Part shown: one piece after another, positions 16,956-24,419 of the stretch
Position numbering within the stretch: position 1 is the first letter of the stretch
How the letters are laid out: each line of letters opens with the position of its first letter
NCBI RefSeq assembly: GCF_033436665.1
Contig: NZ_JAWQFO010000001.1
Coordinates: 62,001 to 126,000 of the forward strand
DNA from: JAWQFO01 sp033436665
GTDB lineage: Bacteria; Pseudomonadota; Alphaproteobacteria; Rhodobacterales; Rhodobacteraceae
DNA length: 64,000 nt
Direction: 5' to 3'
Made by a program: the position numbers and the translations under genes
Notes under the pieces: generated by a model
What the model was told of the DNA's origin: nothing
Seen by the model: only the letters and a program-made list of their open reading frames with translations
Database searches by the model: none

Positions 16956-18710
16956 GTGCCACGCCGACACGAATCGACGAAGCTGCCGATGCCGGACGCG
17001 GAAATCCGCGAACAACTCGACCGAATTCTCGATTACGGCGGTCTTCAGTCCAGCGTGCGCCGTCGCGAGATGCTGAAATTTATAGTCGAAGAGACGCTCG
17101 CGGGCCGCGCGCTGCAGATCAAGGCGACCACGATCGCGATCGCCGTCTTCGGTCGCAGCGCCGATTTCGACCAGCAGAGCGATCCTGTTGTCCGTCTCGA
17201 GGCGCGAAAACTGCGCCAGGACCTCGACAACTATTACGTCGGCGTCGGGCAGGACGATCCAATTCGCATCAGCATCCCGAAGGGCCACTACCGGCCAAAG
17301 TTTTCTCCGAACGCCGCTTCCGAGCCCGGGGCAACGCCTGTGCCGGTCGATGAAGCTGATCCTCCAGAGACCAATTCGCCCGCGACGCAAAACTCGACAT
17401 CGAGTTGGCGTTGGCCGGCTCTGGCGGCCAGCCTGCTGATTGCGGCATTTGCGCTTGTCTATTTTGTCGCCGCCGGCAATCGGGGGTCCGGATCGGCACC
17501 GGTCACGGGCGCCACGATACGGGTCGAAGGTTTCGAGGTGCGTGGAGAGGGCGAACTTCCCAAGTTCCTGGCCGCTGGCCTGTCGCAGGAAATCGCGGCA
17601 GCGCTTCTCACCTTTCCCGATCTGAAGGTGCATTTCACGCCGGCCGGCCAGGACACGCCGCGCGAAGGGTCGGAGACGGGGTCGCGCGAACCGGCCACAG
17701 AGTATCTCGTGACCGGTGCCGTCTGGCAGGATGGCGACGACGTCATGGTCCGCAGCGTGCTGACGCGCGCGGCGGACGGTGAAGTGCTTTGGGCCGGACG
17801 CTTCACCGAGAACGCGCGGACGCGGAGCATCAGTTCAATCGAGACCGACATTTCCTCTGAAATCGCGACGATCGCCGGTCAACGGTACGGGCTTGTGCAG
17901 AACGACGTGCGCGCGAAGCTGCTGTCTGACAGCGACGATCCGAGCCTTTCGGCATACGCCTGCGTTGCGCGCGCGCAGATCTATCAACGCACCTACAGCG
18001 ACGAAGAATACACGGCGGCGCGGCGATGCCTGGAGGAAACGGTCTTGCGAGAGCCCGAATACGCCAGGGCGTGGGGCATGCTCGCCATCCTGCGCAACGA
18101 CGCCGCGCGGTTCGGCTACGATCCGGATAGAACGAAGGAAGAAGGCTTCGTTCACGCGCGCGAAGCTGCCGCGCGGGCGCTTGCGATCGACCCCGAAGAG
18201 CCGGATGCATTGAAGGCGATGTCGCATATCGAGCAGTATTCGGGCAATCTCGATCGCTCTATCGAGTGGGCCCAGAAGGCCGTCGATGCGAACCCGAACG
18301 ATCCGACGTCCCTTGCGAACCTCGGGTACCGGCTGGGCATCGTGAACCGGTTTCCGGAAGCCGTTCCACTGCTGGAACGCGCGATCGACCGTTCCGTCTC
18401 GCCGCCTCCCTTCTACTTTCACATGATCGCGATGGACCGCATGATGCAGGAGGACTGGACCGGCATGTTGGCTCCGGCGACCAGCGCCGTCGCCGATTCC
18501 TCGAGCATAAGCTACGGTCTCGCCGCGATCGCGCATGGCAGGTTGGGAAACGCGCGGGCTGCCGCCGATTACCATCGTAAGATGTCGGATCGCTGGCCGC
18601 TCCTGGCAGAGAACCCGAGGACCGCGCTGCAGGCGCATCAACTCGACCCGGCTGTGATCGACGCCTTTGCGGAGGGCCTGGAAGTCGCGCGTGGGCAGCA
18701 ACCGGGATAG
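16956..18710 (+). CDS. Membrane-anchored winged-helix-like regulator with TPR repeats
   Basis: A 584-residue protein. Residues ~15-115 (LDRILDYGGLQSSVRRREML ... KATTIAIAVFGRSADFDQQ ... RISIPKGHYRPKF) are the DNA-binding-like domain found N-terminally in many alphaproteobacterial adenylate cyclase/TPR regulators. One membrane helix follows (WPALAASLLIAAFALVYFVAA, ~150-170), then a periplasmic-looking region with a TolB/adenylate-cyclase-associated fold and several TPR-like repeats (ARAWGMLAILRNDAA, DALKAMSHIEQYSGNLD, TSLANLGYRLGIVNRF). It has a GTG start at 16956; an ATG at 16989 is possible. Its position, divergent from the outer-membrane/amidohydrolase/NicO operon, makes it the likely regulator; this is inference. 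Confidence 0.75.
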   Translation: MPRRHESTKLPMPDAEIREQLDRILDYGGLQSSVRRREMLKFIVEETLAGRALQIKATTIAIAVFGRSADFDQQSDPVVRLEARKLRQDLDNYYVGVGQDDPIRISIPKGHYRPKFSPNAASEPGATPVPVDEADPPETNSPATQNSTSSWRWPALAASLLIAAFALVYFVAAGNRGSGSAPVTGATIRVEGFEVRGEGELPKFLAAGLSQEIAAALLTFPDLKVHFTPAGQDTPREGSETGSREPATEYLVTGAVWQDGDDVMVRSVLTRAADGEVLWAGRFTENARTRSISSIETDISSEIATIAGQRYGLVQNDVRAKLLSDSDDPSLSAYACVARAQIYQRTYSDEEYTAARRCLEETVLREPEYARAWGMLAILRNDAARFGYDPDRTKEEGFVHAREAAARALAIDPEEPDALKAMSHIEQYSGNLDRSIEWAQKAVDANPNDPTSLANLGYRLGIVNRFPEAVPLLERAIDRSVSPPPFYFHMIAMDRMMQEDWTGMLAPATSAVADSSSISYGLAAIAHGRLGNARAAADYHRKMSDRWPLLAENPRTALQAHQLDPAVIDAFAEGLEVARGQQPG

Positions 18711-19066
18711 CCGGCAGTCACGTGGTCCATCATCGACCCGGTGATGTTCGATGCGTCGGTGGGGTTTCAACGCATTTCGCCGGGACAACGTGCTACGAGT
18801 GTTTGGAGAATGGCCGGCTGCTTCTAAGCGTCGTCGCGAGAGGCCTTCCGTTCGTTTCTGTATGCGGACCAAAGGAATCTTGCGTGACCTTCCTTGGGGC
18901 AGAGCGGACTCCCGCGGTGGCAGTCTTGTCGCAGAACAAACAAGCCTTAAGGTGGTTGCGCTACGAAGGAACAAGCGCGGCCTACCGGTGTCTGATTGAC
19001 GGCCGGCTTTCGCGGGACCAGAACCGCCTTGCTGCCGGGCAAGGTCGTCACGGGGGAGAGGACGGG
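18711..19066. other. 356-base stretch without a recognisable gene
   Basis: Between the TPR regulator and the histidine kinase the kinase frame stays open upstream of 19067, but the residues encoded there match no domain and have shadow-like composition. The GTG at 19067 with GGGGGAGAGGA just before it is the better start. I see no tRNA, strong hairpin or repeat here. The kinase promoter presumably lies within. Confidence 0.6.
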
Positions 19067-20092
19067 GTGTCAGTTACAGGTTTCAATGGGGGCATTCGGC
19101 GCCTCGAGCATGCGGCAACTCTTTACGAGGCTGCGTTGCGCACCGGCGGTCTTGGTACGTGGGAGACCGATTTCGTTGCCGGAACGCGAACCTGGACGAA
19201 AACCGCGGCTGAAATCTTCGGTCTCGATGTTGAAACCGAAGTTCCGATCCCGCTGGCCGACCGGGATCACCTGCGCGAACTCATGCACGCCGACGATCGG
19301 CACCTGATCGACGCGTACCACAGGCAGTTGCACGACGTCGACGAGATCGAGGTCGCCTACCGGATCGACACGGCGGGCAAGGGCATCCGCCACCTCGCGG
19401 GCCGCGGCCAGGTGATGGAGCGCAATGCCGATGGTATCCCCAGCAGGGTCGTCCACATCATCGCCGATGTCACCCGCCAACAAGAGATCGAGGCGCACAA
19501 CCAGTTGCTGGTGCGCGAATTGAGCCATCGCACCAAGAACCTCATGGCGGTCATCTCGGCGATGGCCCGGCAGACCAGCCGGAAGGCGGCGTCGATCGCC
19601 GATTTCGAACGCGCCTTCGGCGACCGTCTCGAGGGCATGTCGCGATCCCTGGACCTGCTTGTTTCGCAAGACTGGTCGCCGACCTCGATCAGGCGCCTCG
19701 TCGAGGCCCAGCTTGCCAGCTTCGTCGAAGCGGAGTCCGAACGGCTGGAGCTCCGTGGTGAGACCCTGCACATCGACGCCGACACCGCGCAGGTGCTCGG
19801 CATGGCCCTGCACGAACTGTCTACCAACGCGGTGAAGTACGGTGCGCTTTCGGTTCCGGAAGGTCGCGTCGTGGTGTCCTGGAGCGCGCATGCGGGCACG
19901 CAGGGCGCACCCTTGCTGCGCTTTCGCTGGTCGGAACATGGCGGACCCGAGGTCCGACCCGGTCCGGCACGAGGTTTCGGCTCGGTCGTGCTGAGGGAGA
20001 TCGCCGAGAGCACGTTCAAGACTGCGGTGAGATACGAAATGCGCCCGACCGGCGTGCTCTGGGAGTTCGAAGCGCCGTTGCTTGCAGTCTGA
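19067..20092 (+). CDS. HWE-family sensor histidine kinase
   Basis: A 341-residue soluble kinase. Residues ~15-135 form a PAS-like fold (LGTWETDFVAGTRTWTKTAA ... VEVAYRI-type core ... RVVHIIADVTRQQEIE). The H-box ELSHRTKNLMAVISAMARQT (about residue 150), the N-box MALHELSTNAVKYGAL and the RWSEHGGPEV segment with the Trp-x-Glu signature mark the HWE family common in Rhizobiales and Rhodobacterales. No cofactor-binding Cys of a LOV domain was seen in the PAS region. GTG 19067 is chosen from its ribosome site. No response regulator is adjacent, so this is an orphan kinase, possibly acting in the general stress response; that role is inferred from the family. Confidence 0.87.
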   Translation: MSVTGFNGGIRRLEHAATLYEAALRTGGLGTWETDFVAGTRTWTKTAAEIFGLDVETEVPIPLADRDHLRELMHADDRHLIDAYHRQLHDVDEIEVAYRIDTAGKGIRHLAGRGQVMERNADGIPSRVVHIIADVTRQQEIEAHNQLLVRELSHRTKNLMAVISAMARQTSRKAASIADFERAFGDRLEGMSRSLDLLVSQDWSPTSIRRLVEAQLASFVEAESERLELRGETLHIDADTAQVLGMALHELSTNAVKYGALSVPEGRVVVSWSAHAGTQGAPLLRFRWSEHGGPEVRPGPARGFGSVVLREIAESTFKTAVRYEMRPTGVLWEFEAPLLAV

Positions 20093-20847
20093 GGCGGCTC
20101 TTTCGCTGCCATCGGTCCTTCGGAGTGTCGGGAGGCATCACGGCGGTTATCAGACATCTGGGTGGCGTCCGGTGTGACGCTTCCGGACGTCGCTCAGGAA
20201 ATAATGCCCGGAGGACGTGCGAAGCCGTGGCGAACGCCAAATGCCATCTGCGACCCGTGGCGAGACCCTTTCAACGTCGCCCGTTCGACTGCATCCGCAA
20301 TGGCTATCCTGAGGAATGTGTCGGGCCTGCCTTTCAGCGCGCGTTCGCCGCGAGGGCGGCCGCCGAGACCCGAAGCGTTGGGGAGGTCCGGAAACTGAAA
20401 GTCGCACCGGTGTGTTAACACCGGCGCGACCCCAGATTACTGTGAAACATCTGTACGCGGCTGCGCCATACTCTCGTAACCACCAACCAACACCGGCACT
20501 GCGCGGCAGGTTCCATCTCATTGAACAAAAAGAAAAATTCAACCATGAGGGGAGATTGTCGAAAGACAGATTGACGGTTCGGGAAAACCCTGTCGGCCAT
20601 CGCTTCGCCAATGGCAATTCGACCCGAAGCTTGCGCTGATTTCCGTGTCCGAACACTGAGGTCCGGCCCGTCGATGCTGATGCGAAGCAGCAGAAAACCA
20701 AGGCTCAAGCAATCTCGGGTCGCGGACCGGACACCTTTTCAGGCGCTACCTCGCCGACCGGTCCGGCTCTGTGACGCCTGCCGGCGGCATTCGGCTTTCC
20801 GGACGGCCCGGTGCATGGTCTAGTGTCGCCAGTGAAGTGCAAAACCA
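20093..20847. other. 755-base stretch without a recognisable gene; contains one strong inverted repeat
   Basis: No frame here has convincing codon use, a ribosome site and a protein-like translation together. The first half resembles surrounding high-GC DNA; the part around 20430-20600 is less GC rich (for example CAAAAAGAAAAATTCAACC). The only clear structure is the inverted repeat at 20401-20430, listed separately. The area could be a decayed gene or a regulatory region for the SpoIIAA-like gene. Confidence 0.6.
20401..20430. repeat. 30-base inverted repeat (hairpin or operator)
   Basis: GTCGCaCCGGTGT and ACACCGGcGCGAC are reverse complements except for one A/C mismatch, separated by GTTA. 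The 13-base arms with a 4-base loop could fold as an RNA hairpin or serve as a protein-binding palindrome. No T run follows on either strand, so it is not a classic terminator. Confidence 0.6.
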
Positions 20848-21585
20848 ATGGGTGAAAGCATGATCGAAGTCGAACAGATCGGTGCGCATGGCATCGTCGA
20901 GATCCGGATGTCGGGACCGGTCTCGGACAAGGACTACACCGATACGCTGGTTCCGGCGATCGACGCCGCCATTGCGCAGAACGAAACGGTGCGTCTGCTC
21001 GCCATCATCGAAAGCGGGTTCTCCGATTTCACGCTCGGCGCCATCATCGAGGATGCGCGTACCGGGATGAAACACTGGCGCGGTTTCGATCGGGCGGCCA
21101 TCGTGACCGACAACGCGGCCATGAAGCGGGTCATCTCGGCGGTCTCGGTCTTCATGCCGTGCCCGGTGGCGACCTTTGACGTGGCGGACGTGGACTCGGC
21201 GCGGTCGTGGCTGCGCGAAAGCCTCGGCACGATCCAGCAGGTCGATCTCGAGAACGGAGTGCTGCAGGTTCGCCTGCGCGGCAAGCTGGACACCGAGGCC
21301 TACGAGCGCGATATCGAGGATCTCAACCGGTACATGGCCGCCCATGACAAGGTGCGCCTGCTGATCGACCTGCGCGACTTCGACGGGTGGCAAGGTCTCG
21401 GCGCGCTCAAGGATCACTTCCATCTTGTGCGGGGACATGCACGCAAGGTCGAGCGTGCCGCGGTGGTCGGGGATGCGGGCTGGCAGGAGATGGCGGTCCA
21501 AGTGGGCAAACGCGCGTTTGGCCTCGACGCACGCCATTTCGACGCAGATGATTTCGATGCAGCTAGGACGTGGCTGACGCCGTGA
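20848..21585 (+). CDS. Duplicated SpoIIAA-like (STAS fold) protein
   Basis: A 245-residue cytoplasmic protein made of two similar halves. Each has the SpoIIAA-like pattern: an N-terminal strand pair (HGIVEIRMSGPVSDKDYTDT; GVLQVRLRGKLDTEAYERDI), a middle strand with acidic turn (VRLLAIIESGFSDF; VRLLIDLRDFDGW), then a WRGFDRAAIVTD / HARKVERAAVVGD strand and a C-terminal 'DADDFDAARTWL'-type helix (VDSARSWLRE; DFDAARTWLT). Single-domain members are about 120 residues, so this is a tandem fusion. The role is unknown; some relatives are linked to membrane or stress functions. ATG 20848 or 20860 may start it; neither has a strong ribosome site. Confidence 0.8.
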   Translation: MGESMIEVEQIGAHGIVEIRMSGPVSDKDYTDTLVPAIDAAIAQNETVRLLAIIESGFSDFTLGAIIEDARTGMKHWRGFDRAAIVTDNAAMKRVISAVSVFMPCPVATFDVADVDSARSWLRESLGTIQQVDLENGVLQVRLRGKLDTEAYERDIEDLNRYMAAHDKVRLLIDLRDFDGWQGLGALKDHFHLVRGHARKVERAAVVGDAGWQEMAVQVGKRAFGLDARHFDADDFDAARTWLTP

Positions 21586-21596
21586 AGACGTAAAAG

Positions 21597-21626
21597 GCAC
21601 CCGCCTTGGACCACCGCGGCGGGTGC
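21597..21626 (+). terminator. GC-rich hairpin after the SpoIIAA-like gene
   Basis: GCACCCGCC (21597-21605) pairs perfectly with GGCGGGTGC (21618-21626) across a 12-base loop, 12 bases after the stop codon. The position fits a transcription terminator, but no T tract follows, so it may only be a mRNA-stabilising or weak terminating hairpin. Confidence 0.45.
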
Positions 21627-21700
21627 GCCCGCGTTCCTCAAACCTCAGGTGTGTTGCCGGCTGATGTGAGGTCAGGATAGGATAAGACAAGCGGCATTGG

Positions 21701-22324
21701 GTGAGGCTTATGCATGGGGTCAACGAACGGCTGATCACCTTCGGCTTCGGGCCGTATCGCCAGCGCGAGAGCGGCAGGCCCGGCGCTGCCGCGATCCTCG
21801 CGCTTGTTTCGCTGCTGATCGCAGGCGCGCAAGCGGCCGAGGCCAACCCGATCAGGAGTGCAACGCGTGGCGCGCAGCCGTCTGCCGTGCACCTTGCGGA
21901 ATTTGTGCGCGACGCGCGGGCACGCATCGCAACGATCCGCACGAGCCTTTCGGTATTCACGGCCATGCAAGACCGCCGCCACCATTTCGCGATCCCGCGC
22001 AGTTTCCCCACACGGCGCGCCGATCTCGTCGGTGCCGACCCGACGTCGAAAGCGACAGACGCAGACACGGCGATCCCGGCGCTCGTCGGCGACCCGGAAT
22101 ACGGTGCCTACCTGTCCAGCGAGTGCACGACCTGCCACCAGGCGGGCGGCGAAAATGTGGGGATACCGTCGATCGTCCTCTGGCCTGAAAAAGACTTCGT
22201 TACGGTGATGCACGCCTACAAGCGCGGGGCGCGCGAACATCCTGTAATGAACATGGTGGCTGCACGTCTCACCGACGAGGACATTGCGGCGCTGGCCGCC
22301 TATTTCGCGACCCTCGATCCTTGA
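21701..22324 (+). CDS. Cytochrome c subunit of flavocytochrome c sulfide dehydrogenase
   Basis: A 207-residue periplasmic c-type cytochrome. The heme site CTTCH is near residue 145 and the distal methionine is probably in EHPVMNMVAARL. Export signal: GAAAILALVSLLIAGAQA (residues ~28-45). Between signal and heme domain lies an extra ~80-residue basic linker not expected in a single-heme subunit (~100 residues). GTG 21701 and ATG 21710 are alternative starts. It is followed 26 bases later by the flavoprotein subunit, the standard FccA/SoxE-FccB/SoxF pairing that transfers electrons from sulfide. Confidence 0.82.
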   Translation: MRLMHGVNERLITFGFGPYRQRESGRPGAAAILALVSLLIAGAQAAEANPIRSATRGAQPSAVHLAEFVRDARARIATIRTSLSVFTAMQDRRHHFAIPRSFPTRRADLVGADPTSKATDADTAIPALVGDPEYGAYLSSECTTCHQAGGENVGIPSIVLWPEKDFVTVMHAYKRGAREHPVMNMVAARLTDEDIAALAAYFATLDP

Positions 22325-22350
22325 GGCGCAACAAGAGGGAGGAAGAAGAC

Positions 22351-23613
22351 ATGATCATCGACAGAAGAGGGTTCCTGGGCACCGGGATCGCAGCGGGCGC
22401 GTCGCTGGCCGCGCCATTGGTTCTGGCGCAAGACACCCCGCGCGTCGTCGTAGTGGGCGGCGGGGCCGGGGGGGCGACCGCGGCGCGATACATCGCCAAG
22501 GACAGCGAAGGCGCGGTCGACGTGACCCTGATCGAGCCCACGCGCACCTATTACACCTGCTTTTTCTCCAACCTCTATCTCGGCGGCTTCAAGACCATCG
22601 ACGAAATTGGTCATACCTATGGCACGCTGGCCTCGGACTACGGTGTCAATGTCGTGCACGACTGGGCCGTGGGCGTTGATCGGGACGCGAAGACCGTGGC
22701 GCTCGCCGGGGGCGGCAACGTGCCCTACGACAAGCTGATCCTGTCGCCCGGCATCGACTTCATCGAGGACTCCGTTCCCGGCTGGGACCTGACGGCGCAG
22801 AACGCGATGCCGCATGCCTACAAGGCCGGATCGCAGACAGAGTTGCTCAGGGCGCAGATCGCGGCGATGCCCGAGGGCGGAACCTTCGCGATGATCGCGC
22901 CGCCCAACCCCTACCGCTGTCCGCCGGGACCCTATGAGCGGGTTTCGATGGTCGCTTGGATGCTGTCCCGGTCGAACCCGAGCGCGAAGATCCTGATCGT
23001 CGATCCGAAGGAGAAGTTCTCGAAACAGGCGCTGTTCGAGGAAGGCTGGCAAAAGCACTACGGCGGCATGATCGAACGCATCGGGCCGGATTTCGGAGCG
23101 GCCAACATCTCGGTCGATCCCGCCGCGATGACAGTAGATATCGACGGCGCGGTGGAAAACGTCGACGTCTGCAACGTCATCTCGGCGCAGAAGGCCGGGC
23201 GCATCGCCGAGGCCGCCGGCGTCACCGACGGCGACTGGGTTCCGGTCAACCCTGCGGACATGTCCTCGAAAGCCGATCCGGACATCTACGTGCTGGGGGA
23301 TTCGAGCGCGCAGGGCGACATGCCGAAATCGGGCTTCTCGGCCAACAGCCAGGCCAAGGTCTGTGCCAATGCCGTGCGTGGCGCGCTGACCGGATCTTCG
23401 GTGTTCCCGGCGCGGTACTCCAACACCTGCTGGTCGCTGATCGCCGAAAACGACGGTGTCAAGGTGGGCGCGACCTACGAGCCTACCGAGGAAAAGATTG
23501 CCTCGGTCGACAGTTTCGTCAGCCAGACCGGCGAGGACGCAGCACTTCGCCAGGCGACCTACGAGGAATCCGAAGGCTGGTATGCCGGCATAACGGCGGA
23601 CATGTTCGGCTGA
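22351..23613 (+). CDS. fccB: Sulfide dehydrogenase flavoprotein subunit (FCSD, FccB/SoxF type)
   Basis: A 420-residue periplasmic FAD protein with a Tat signal (DRRGFLGTGIAAGASLAAP) and FAD motif VVVVGGGAGGATAARYI. Cys in TYYTCFFSNLYLGG corresponds to the covalent flavin-linking cysteine. The redox-active pair is present as Cys in NPYRCPPGPYERVSM and Cys in YSNTCWSLIAENDGVKVGA. Length matches the family. AGGGAGGAAG precedes the ATG at 22351. With the upstream cytochrome it oxidises sulfide to sulfur and passes electrons to cytochrome c. No sox cluster is visible in the window. Confidence 0.92.
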   Translation: MIIDRRGFLGTGIAAGASLAAPLVLAQDTPRVVVVGGGAGGATAARYIAKDSEGAVDVTLIEPTRTYYTCFFSNLYLGGFKTIDEIGHTYGTLASDYGVNVVHDWAVGVDRDAKTVALAGGGNVPYDKLILSPGIDFIEDSVPGWDLTAQNAMPHAYKAGSQTELLRAQIAAMPEGGTFAMIAPPNPYRCPPGPYERVSMVAWMLSRSNPSAKILIVDPKEKFSKQALFEEGWQKHYGGMIERIGPDFGAANISVDPAAMTVDIDGAVENVDVCNVISAQKAGRIAEAAGVTDGDWVPVNPADMSSKADPDIYVLGDSSAQGDMPKSGFSANSQAKVCANAVRGALTGSSVFPARYSNTCWSLIAENDGVKVGATYEPTEEKIASVDSFVSQTGEDAALRQATYEESEGWYAGITADMFG

Positions 23614-23824
23614 GGATCCGCGCGGCTACAGCCTCTTCCATACCGGTCCCGGAGCCTAACATAATGGGCGGAACGCGGCCCCGGCGCACCGCCCCTGGCC
23701 GGGTGCGCGCCATCGGCTGGCATCCGGTCCTTTGCGTGATAACCTGAACGCCGGGGAAGTCTCGCGGAGGATCGGACATGGGGTCGCTGGGCAGCATTGG
23801 CGCGGCAATGACAGGGACAGGCAT

Positions 23825-24238
23825 ATGATTTCTTCCCTGCTTGTCGGATCGGCGATGATCTTTCTCCAGATGGGTCTGGCGGTTCTGTTCTTCGGCATCG
23901 CGTCGCATTTCATGGAACGTCTGGATCACAAGCCGCGGCTGGCCCAACATCCGCACCGTCCGGTCGTCGAAGTGGCGATCGCGCTGTTCTGGATCATTGC
24001 CGTGCTGACAGTCTCGATCTGGTCCTGGGCGGCGCTCTATCGGCTGCTCGGCCTGTTCGACGGCCTGGAACCCGCGCTCTACTTTGCCATCGTCTCGTTC
24101 ACCACGGTCGGGTACGGCGACCTGGTTCTCGACGCCGAGTGGCGCCTTTTGTCCGGCATGACCGCCACCAGCGGCCTTCTTGTCTTTGGTCTGTTCACGG
24201 CTTTCCTTGTCGAAACGCTCAACTCTCGGCGCTCATAG
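23825..24238 (+). CDS. Two-TM potassium channel family protein (TVGYGD filter)
   Basis: A 137-residue membrane protein: an N-terminal helix (SLLVGSAMIFLQMGLAVLFFG), TM (VVEVAIALFWIIAVLTVSIWSW), pore helix ALYFAIVSF, canonical filter TTVGYGDL, and a final helix (SGLLVFGLFTAFLVETL). It fits the Ion_trans_2 family. The ATG at 23825 is preceded by GGGACAGG. No regulatory RCK domain is fused. It stands alone between fccB and the peptidoglycan protein. Confidence 0.85.
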   Translation: MISSLLVGSAMIFLQMGLAVLFFGIASHFMERLDHKPRLAQHPHRPVVEVAIALFWIIAVLTVSIWSWAALYRLLGLFDGLEPALYFAIVSFTTVGYGDLVLDAEWRLLSGMTATSGLLVFGLFTAFLVETLNSRRS

Positions 24239-24419
24239 GGGCGCGGGTCGAACCAAACGACAGGTCCCGATAGCAACCCTTGCGGGAAATTCTTCTGTCA
24301 CGCGCAAAATTGCGATAGTCTGCCTGTCATTGAAGGCAGCAATTTGCGCCGTTGCCCGTCCGGACGGGACGACCGGACCCGCGCGGACGGCACGGGATTG
24401 AAGTGTCCGGAGGGGTGAG

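Noticed and set aside
16653..17633. 326-codon reverse frame overlapping the TPR regulator
   Set aside because: Most of it is a shadow of the regulator. Only the last ~46 codons (from 16793 down), which lie outside the regulator, look real and are reported as the interrupted gene.
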